Positions 16,919-21,906 of a stretch of DNA of 21,906 nucleotides are shown here, piece after piece (the first letter of the stretch is position 1; every line of letters begins with the position of its first letter). Position numbers and translations under genes: made by a program. This stretch comes from RGIG3009 sp964433065. Lineage in GTDB: Bacteria; Bacillota; Clostridia; Oscillospirales; Acutalibacteraceae. The DNA lies in assembly GCA_964433065.1 (NCBI GenBank), contig CAYSPZ010000027.1:1-21906 (forward strand). Direction: 5' to 3'. Below the pieces are notes generated by a model. The model made no database searches. It was not told the origin of the DNA and was given only the letters and a program-made list of their open reading frames with translations.

Positions 16919-16944
16919 TATATATTTACATTCATTTTTGCGAA

Positions 16945-16951
16945 AAGGAGG
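16945..16951 (+). promoter_or_regulatory. Ribosome binding site that fixes the rnj start
   Basis: AAGGAGG lies 5 bases before the ATG at 16957 and is the only good site in this leader. It excludes the in-frame ATG at 16903, which lies in the leader hairpin and would add 18 hydrophobic residues. CGAAAA (16941-16946), overlapping its first bases, can pair with TTTTCG at 16913-16918. Confidence 0.8.
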
Positions 16952-16956
16952 ATACT

Positions 16957-18783
16957 ATGGTCGCAGAAAATAAACAGATAAAGAAAAACACTACGTCAAA
17001 AGAAGGAACGCAAAAACCTGCGGTTCGCTCGGATAAGAAGACCGCACCGGAACAAAAGAACAGATCGTCTAAACGATATTATTATAACCGCTCACAACAA
17101 AAGAAAGCAGTCAAAGAAACACCCGCGTTGCCGGTTCGCCTAACAATGTTGGGCGGATTAAACGAGATCGGCAAAAACTGTACGGTATTCGAATACGGAA
17201 AAGACGCTTTTATCATCGATTGCGGTATGGCGTTTCCGGATGAAGATCTGCTCGGGGTGGACATTGTTTTACCCGAATTCACCTATATTGAAAAGATCCA
17301 CGAACGCATCAAAGGTATCGTCATCACACACGGTCACGAAGATCATATCGGCGCGTTGCCGTATCTGCTCAAGCAACGCATATTTCCCATTTACGCTACC
17401 CGATTGACCATCGCGTTGATCGAATCGAAACTCAAGGAACACGGTTTAGACGGGAAAGTCCCGTTACACGTGGTGAAAACCGGTGATATCGTCCGTTTTC
17501 AAGATGTGTCGGTTGAATTAATCAACGTCAACCATTCTATCCCCGATGCTGTGGGGTTGGGCATTAAAACCCCGAACGGGTATGTGATCCATACCGGCGA
17601 CTTCAAGATCGACTGTACTCCTATCATGGGAACAATGATCGATCTGCCTCGCTTGGGCGAGATGGGGAAGGAAGGCGTGTTAGCACTTCTTGCCGATTCC
17701 ACCAACGCTGAACGCGCGGGTTATACACCGAGTGAACGGGTGGTCGGGGAGAGTTTCACCAACCTGTTCAAGAAAGCCGAAAACAAACGCATTATCATTG
17801 CGACCTTTTCTTCTAATCTGCCGCGTATTCAACAGATTATTGATGCATCGGCGCGTGACGGACGAAAAGTTGCCATTTCGGGACGCAGTATGGTCAATAA
17901 CGTTACCATTGCGCAGGAACTCGGTTATTTGAACGTTCCCGAAAACATTTTGGTGGATATTGATATGATCAATCGATATCCAAAAGAGAAGATGACCATT
18001 ATCACCACCGGCAGTCAAGGGGAACCGATGTCTGCGTTAGCACGTATGGCATTTTCCGATCATCGAAAGGTAGAGGTCGGTTCCGACGACTATATCATTA
18101 TTTCCGCAACACCGATCCCCGGTAATGAAAAAACCGTCGGCAAGGTCGTTAACGAACTGATGAAACGCGGTTGTGACGTCGTCTATGAAAAGATGTACGA
18201 CGTTCACGTTTCGGGTCACGCTTGTCAGGAAGAACTGAAACTGATCCAAGGCATTACCCGTCCCCGTTATTTCATTCCCGTCCACGGGGAACAAAAGCAT
18301 ATGTTAAAACACGCGCAACTGGCGCGTACGATGGGTATGGATCCGAAATCGATCCTTATTCCGGAACTTGGCAAGGTGATTGAGATTACACCCGAAAAAA
18401 TTGCGGTTACCGAAACCGTTCCTGCCGGCAGAGTGTTGGTTGACGGACTCGGTATCGGTGATGTCGGCAGTGTTGTTTTGCGTGACCGTAAACATTTGGC
18501 GCAAGACGGGTTGATCGTTGTGGTCGCCATCATTGATCCCGTCAGCCGACAGATCGTGTCGGGACCGGATCTGGTATCGCGCGGATTTGTGTATGTGCGC
18601 GAATCGGAAGAATTGATGGATGAGGCAAAATCCATCGCGTATGACGTGTTGGAAGATTGTCTGCGACGTCACGCGTACGATTGGTCCACCATGAAAAATC
18701 GCGTTCGCGATGAACTTTCACACATGTTGTTTAAAAAGACGAAGCGCAGTCCGATGATCTTACCGATCATTATGGAGAACTAA
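16957..18783 (+). CDS. rnj: Ribonuclease J
   Basis: RNase J is a metallo-beta-lactamase/beta-CASP enzyme with endonuclease and 5'-to-3' exonuclease activity, central to mRNA decay and rRNA processing in Firmicutes. The protein has 608 residues. THGHEDHIGALPYLL carries the zinc ligands His125, His127, Asp129 and His130. NVNHSIPDAVG, HTGDFKID, FSSNLPRIQ, TTGSQGEPMSALARMA, SGHACQEELKL and PVHGE are the later metallo-lactamase and beta-CASP motifs. A charged, low-complexity tail rich in Lys, Gln and Ser occupies the first 57 or so residues before RLTMLGGLNEIGKNC; Bacillus RnjA lacks such an extension. gdpP follows after 22 bases. The paralogue choice (J1 or J2) cannot be decided here. Confidence 0.95.
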   Translation: MVAENKQIKKNTTSKEGTQKPAVRSDKKTAPEQKNRSSKRYYYNRSQQKKAVKETPALPVRLTMLGGLNEIGKNCTVFEYGKDAFIIDCGMAFPDEDLLGVDIVLPEFTYIEKIHERIKGIVITHGHEDHIGALPYLLKQRIFPIYATRLTIALIESKLKEHGLDGKVPLHVVKTGDIVRFQDVSVELINVNHSIPDAVGLGIKTPNGYVIHTGDFKIDCTPIMGTMIDLPRLGEMGKEGVLALLADSTNAERAGYTPSERVVGESFTNLFKKAENKRIIIATFSSNLPRIQQIIDASARDGRKVAISGRSMVNNVTIAQELGYLNVPENILVDIDMINRYPKEKMTIITTGSQGEPMSALARMAFSDHRKVEVGSDDYIIISATPIPGNEKTVGKVVNELMKRGCDVVYEKMYDVHVSGHACQEELKLIQGITRPRYFIPVHGEQKHMLKHAQLARTMGMDPKSILIPELGKVIEITPEKIAVTETVPAGRVLVDGLGIGDVGSVVLRDRKHLAQDGLIVVVAIIDPVSRQIVSGPDLVSRGFVYVRESEELMDEAKSIAYDVLEDCLRRHAYDWSTMKNRVRDELSHMLFKKTKRSPMILPIIMEN

Positions 18784-18791
18784 TCTAAGGA

Positions 18792-18797
18792 AAGGGG
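18792..18797 (+). promoter_or_regulatory. Ribosome binding site supporting the TTG start of gdpP
   Basis: AAGGGG (in the run AAAGGGGG) lies about 8 bases before TTG at 18806. It decides for this start because the next codons give a short basic end directly before the first membrane helix. Confidence 0.65.
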
Positions 18798-18805
18798 GAA
18801 ACGCT

Positions 18806-20767
18806 TTGAAAGCACGGAAACTCTGGAATCTTGTCAGTACGATCGTCGTATTATCGATCGTACCGATTGCGATGACGGTGGTGTCCTTTTGGTGGGATCT
18901 GCGTATTTTTATCGGTTGTTGCGTACTAACTGCCGTATCGTTGTTTTACGCGCTTTGGCGTTTCTTCCGCCTTAACCGTGATATACGCGGTTATCTTACC
19001 GCGTTATCCGATCATTTGGATCCCGACAACCGCAGTGCCATTGAAAGTACACCGTTACCGATCGTGTTGATCAAAGAAAACGGTGAGATCGTCTGGTATA
19101 ACCATCTGTTCAGACAGATGGTCCTATCGGGAAAAGACATATTCGGTTCGCCGCTTCAAACGGTCTTTCCTGAACTGTCCGTCTATCAACTCGCAAAGCA
19201 AAATCACAGTACGTTAGCGACAAACGGAAACTCGTACGCTTTGTTTACCGAAACGCTGACGGTCGGTGATCATAAAAATGCGCATCTCATCTATTGTATC
19301 GACGATACGCAGTGGAAATATATCACCGCTGAATACGATGCCAGTCGTCCGGTCGTGTTGTCGCTCTACATAGATAACGGCGATGAAATGATGCAAAACC
19401 TGCGTGACAGTGAACGTGCACAATTGTCCTCTCGTGTGGAAACGTTACTGGAAGATTGGGTAGCACACCATCACGGTATTTTCCGCAAATGCTCTACCGA
19501 TCGCTTTATTGCGATCGTTGAATACCGTTTTCTGCAAAGTATGGTGGAAAACAAATTTGATATCTTAGACCGCGTACGCACGGTACAGACCGCCAAAGGC
19601 GAAATGCTGACCTTGTCGGTCGGTGTCGGTACGGCAAACTCCTTTTCGTTGGCGGAAGCGTCCTCTCGCAAAGCGTTGGATATGGCGCTCGGACGCGGGG
19701 GAGATCAGGTGGCACTCAAAACGGAGAACGGTTTCGACTTTTACGGTGGATTGTCCAAAAGCGTAGAAAAACAAACGCGCGTACGTCCCCGCGTAGTTGC
19801 CTCTGCGTTGCACGAATTGATCCTCAACAGTGATAACGTGTTACTAATGGGACATCGGTATTCCGATCTGGATTGCCTTGGTGCCGCTATCGGTTTGACA
19901 GCCGCTTGCCGCAGTTTGGGCAAAACGGCATACACGGTATACGATCCGCAAACCACGTTGGCTGCCGACCTGGCGGCGCGGTTCAGCGCGTCGGAATATT
20001 GCATCACCGCCGAAAACGCACTGCCGCTCATCACGGCAAAAACGTTGCTCATCATTACGGATACCCATATTCCGACGTTGTTGGATATTCCCGAACTGTA
20101 TGAAGCCGTTTCGTCGGTCGTGGTGATCGATCATCACCGCAAAATGGTTGGTCACATTGACAATGCCGTTATTTTCTACCACGAACCGAATGCCAGTTCC
20201 GCTTCGGAAATGGTGGCGGAATTGATCCAGTATATGCCTAACGTTTCGATCGATAAAACACACGCTGAAGCATTGCTCGCGGGTATTATGCTGGATACGC
20301 GCAGTTTTGTGATGAAAGCGGGTGTCCGCACGTTTGAGGCGGCGGCATATCTGCGTAAACTCGGTGCCGATACGGTGGAAGTCAAGCGTTTGTTTTCCGA
20401 AAACATCGATCTGTATCAACAAAAAGCCGAGATCATTTCAACTGCCGAACGATACGGAAATTGCGCGATCGCATATGCGGAAAACGGCGGATCTTCGATC
20501 CGTATTGCGGCATCACAGGCCGCCGACGAATTGTTGTCGGTAAAAGGTGTACACGCGTCGTTTGCGTTGTTTGCGGAAAACGGCGGTGTCAACATTTCGG
20601 CGCGATCTTTCGGCGCGTGGAACGTGCAGTTGATCATGGAAGCACTCGGCGGCGGCGGTCATCAGACGATGGCGGGCGCCTATCTTACCGATACGTCACT
20701 CGAAGATGCCGTACGGGCACTGAAAAATGTCATTGATCTGCAACATTCCGATGTTGCACAGATATAA
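18806..20767 (+). CDS. gdpP: GdpP-type cyclic-di-AMP phosphodiesterase (DHH/DHHA1)
   Basis: GdpP hydrolyses the second messenger c-di-AMP at the membrane. The 653-residue protein has two N-terminal helices (about 9-29 and 32-54), a PAS-like region (about 80-165), a degenerate GGDEF domain (about 180-305, ending in LGRGGDQVALK as in Bacillus GdpP) and the DHH-DHHA1 phosphodiesterase. Metal-binding residues are visible: His350, Asp354 and Asp356 in GHRYSDLDCLGA, Asp419 in ITDTH, Asp442-His443-His444 in VIDHHRK, and Asp497 in GIMLDTRSF. GGGGHQTMAGA (615-625) is the DHHA1 signature. It starts at TTG, a weak codon. The order gdpP-rplI-dnaB is conserved in Firmicutes. Confidence 0.95.
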   Translation: MKARKLWNLVSTIVVLSIVPIAMTVVSFWWDLRIFIGCCVLTAVSLFYALWRFFRLNRDIRGYLTALSDHLDPDNRSAIESTPLPIVLIKENGEIVWYNHLFRQMVLSGKDIFGSPLQTVFPELSVYQLAKQNHSTLATNGNSYALFTETLTVGDHKNAHLIYCIDDTQWKYITAEYDASRPVVLSLYIDNGDEMMQNLRDSERAQLSSRVETLLEDWVAHHHGIFRKCSTDRFIAIVEYRFLQSMVENKFDILDRVRTVQTAKGEMLTLSVGVGTANSFSLAEASSRKALDMALGRGGDQVALKTENGFDFYGGLSKSVEKQTRVRPRVVASALHELILNSDNVLLMGHRYSDLDCLGAAIGLTAACRSLGKTAYTVYDPQTTLAADLAARFSASEYCITAENALPLITAKTLLIITDTHIPTLLDIPELYEAVSSVVVIDHHRKMVGHIDNAVIFYHEPNASSASEMVAELIQYMPNVSIDKTHAEALLAGIMLDTRSFVMKAGVRTFEAAAYLRKLGADTVEVKRLFSENIDLYQQKAEIISTAERYGNCAIAYAENGGSSIRIAASQAADELLSVKGVHASFALFAENGGVNISARSFGAWNVQLIMEALGGGGHQTMAGAYLTDTSLEDAVRALKNVIDLQHSDVAQI

Positions 20768-20791
20768 TTTTCCAAAAGAGGTGTTTACACA

Positions 20792-21232
20792 ATGAAAGTG
20801 ATATTAAAACAAGACGTTAAAGGTCAAGGAAAAAAAGGCGAACTGGTACAGGTGTCGGACGGATACGCCCGTAATTTCCTGTTACCTCGCGGTTTGGCGA
20901 TAGAGGCCGATGCACAGGCAATGAACGACTTGCGCAACAAAGAATCCGCCAAACAACATCATTTGCAAGTTGAAAAAGAAGAAGCGTTGGCAGCGGCAAA
21001 TACCGTTGAAGGCAAAACCGTTAAGGTTACCGCCAAAGCCGGACAAAGCGGAAAACTATTCGGTTCGGTAACCTCTAAAGAAGTCGCCGAAGCGTTGAAC
21101 GTACAGTACGGTATCGTGATCGATAAACGCAAGATCGTGATGGGTGATATCAAAGCGTTCGGTTCATATCAGGCGGAACTGAAATTCAATCAAGGTGTCA
21201 CCGCGACAGTTACCGTTGTGGTTTGTGAATGA
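20792..21232 (+). CDS. rplI: 50S ribosomal protein L9 (bL9)
   Basis: bL9 binds the L1-stalk region of 23S rRNA and stretches away from the ribosome on a long helix. The 146 residues match the family. The N-terminal signature MKVILKQDVKGQGKKGELVQ and the following VSDGYARNFLLPRGLA are clear, then a charged connecting helix and the C-terminal domain (LFGSVTSKEVAEAL). AGAGGTG at 20777-20783 precedes the ATG. It sits between gdpP and dnaB in the usual order. Confidence 0.98.
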   Translation: MKVILKQDVKGQGKKGELVQVSDGYARNFLLPRGLAIEADAQAMNDLRNKESAKQHHLQVEKEEALAAANTVEGKTVKVTAKAGQSGKLFGSVTSKEVAEALNVQYGIVIDKRKIVMGDIKAFGSYQAELKFNQGVTATVTVVVCE

Positions 21233-21256
21233 ATAACAACAAGGAGTTAAATCCCT

Positions 21257-21906
21257 ATGGCAGATCGTGTTTTGAGTTTTGACGAACTGAATATGCCGCA
21301 CAGTCTGGAAGCCGAACAGGCGGTATTGGGTGCTATTTTGATGGAATCCGATTGCATCAATGAGGTTGCCGACCGTCTGCGCCCCGAACATTTTTATCTT
21401 CCCGAACATCAATCGATTTACAGTATTATGTTGTCGAAGATGATCGAATCCCGCACTATCGATTTTGTAACGGTGTTAGAATCGCTTAAAGCGGAACCGT
21501 TTTTCTCGGGTGAGGAAGGAAAATCCTATTTACTGAAACTGGCGCAGATCGTTCCGTCCATTTCCAATATCGAACACTACGCACAGATCGTTCGCGAAAA
21601 ATATGACGTACGTCGGTTGATCCACGCATCCCGTGAAATTATGAGTGATGCGATGGATCCGTCGACCGACGTACCGTTACTGTTGGATTCGGCGGAACAG
21701 AAGATCTACGACATTCGACAGGACAAGCATACTTCGGGTCTTATGCCGATCAAAGACGTGATCGCATCCAACTATGAGATGTATAACAAACTCAATTCCG
21801 AGGAACGCGACCTGTACGTCGGTATCCCCACCGGTATCAGTGCATTGGACGAGATCACCACCGGTCTTAACAAGTCGGACCTGATCATCGTCGGTGCGCG
21901 TCCCGG
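21257..21906 (+). CDS. dnaB: Replicative DNA helicase DnaB, N-terminal part (3' truncated)
   Basis: DnaB (DnaC in Bacillus naming) is the hexameric helicase of the replication fork. The first 216 codons are present. The N-terminal domain includes MPHSLEAEQAVLGAILM and RPEHFYLPEHQSIYSIM. The linker with AEQKIYDI follows, and then the start of the RecA-like domain with GIPTGISALDEITTGLNKSDLIIVGARPG. The window ends exactly where the Walker A GKT would follow. AAGGAG at 21241-21246 supports the start. Whether an intein or other change follows cannot be seen. Confidence 0.97.
   Translation, partial: MADRVLSFDELNMPHSLEAEQAVLGAILMESDCINEVADRLRPEHFYLPEHQSIYSIMLSKMIESRTIDFVTVLESLKAEPFFSGEEGKSYLLKLAQIVPSISNIEHYAQIVREKYDVRRLIHASREIMSDAMDPSTDVPLLLDSAEQKIYDIRQDKHTSGLMPIKDVIASNYEMYNKLNSEERDLYVGIPTGISALDEITTGLNKSDLIIVGARP

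Noticed and set aside
16735..16935. Open frame of 66 codons on the minus strand in the rnhA-rnj gap.
   Set aside because: It runs across both promoters and the rnj leader, has no ribosome site, and its composition is that of AT-rich intergenic DNA.
16903..16956. 18-residue hydrophobic N-terminal extension of RNase J that might look like a signal peptide.
   Set aside because: The ATG is in the leader hairpin without a ribosome site, while AAGGAGG at 16945-16951 clearly serves the ATG at 16957; RNase J is cytoplasmic.
1..21906. Mobile elements, CRISPR arrays, toxin-antitoxin or phage-defence genes.
   Set aside because: I saw no transposase, integrase, regular repeat-spacer pattern, terminal repeats or known defence domains; gene spacing is tight and housekeeping throughout.

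Overview
The window looks like chromosome from an anaerobic, low-to-mid GC member of the Clostridia (Firmicutes). Four things point there: a single-chain fused PurL of about 1230 residues, formate-tetrahydrofolate ligase, the conserved gdpP-rplI-dnaB order, and AGGAGG-type ribosome binding sites before almost every gene. The sequence alone does not allow a finer placement, but the gene style fits gut Oscillospirales-like genomes. Coding density is very high. No insertion sequence, prophage or CRISPR array is visible.

Region 1 (1-13241, + strand) is a long purine-biosynthesis operon, entered inside purC. The order is purC (3' end), a PurF-like gene, purM, purN, an IMP cyclohydrolase of the archaeal PurO type (PF07826), a stand-alone AICAR transformylase (the C-terminal half of ordinary PurH), purD, fused purL/Q, glyA and fhs. 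It ends in a strong intrinsic terminator. Genes overlap or are separated by about 35 bases or less, so they are probably one transcript. glyA and fhs make or charge one-carbon tetrahydrofolate, the formyl donor used by PurN and the AICAR transformylase, so consumers and suppliers sit in one unit. The oddest gene is the PurF homologue. It keeps the PRPP-binding motif and the cysteines expected to hold a 4Fe-4S cluster, but it has Gly where the glutaminase nucleophile Cys1 should be and has lost the neighbouring glutamine-binding motifs.

Region 2 (13242-16790, - strand) converges on region 1. It holds tRNA-Leu(UAG), with its own promoter and terminator, and an rnhA-trkA-trkH unit (RNase HI plus a Trk-type potassium uptake system) that starts from a clear extended -10 promoter.

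Region 3 (16791-21906, + strand) is divergent from region 2. A near-consensus promoter and a structured leader of about 98 nt precede a ribonuclease J gene, followed by gdpP (c-di-AMP phosphodiesterase), rplI (bL9) and dnaB, which is cut by the window end just before the Walker A motif. The potassium transporter and the c-di-AMP phosphodiesterase lie within 4 kb of each other, which fits the known control of potassium uptake by c-di-AMP.

Most of the window is housekeeping. The parts worth a second look are the glutaminase-dead PurF homologue, the unfused final two purine steps, and the structured divergent rnhA/rnj control region.
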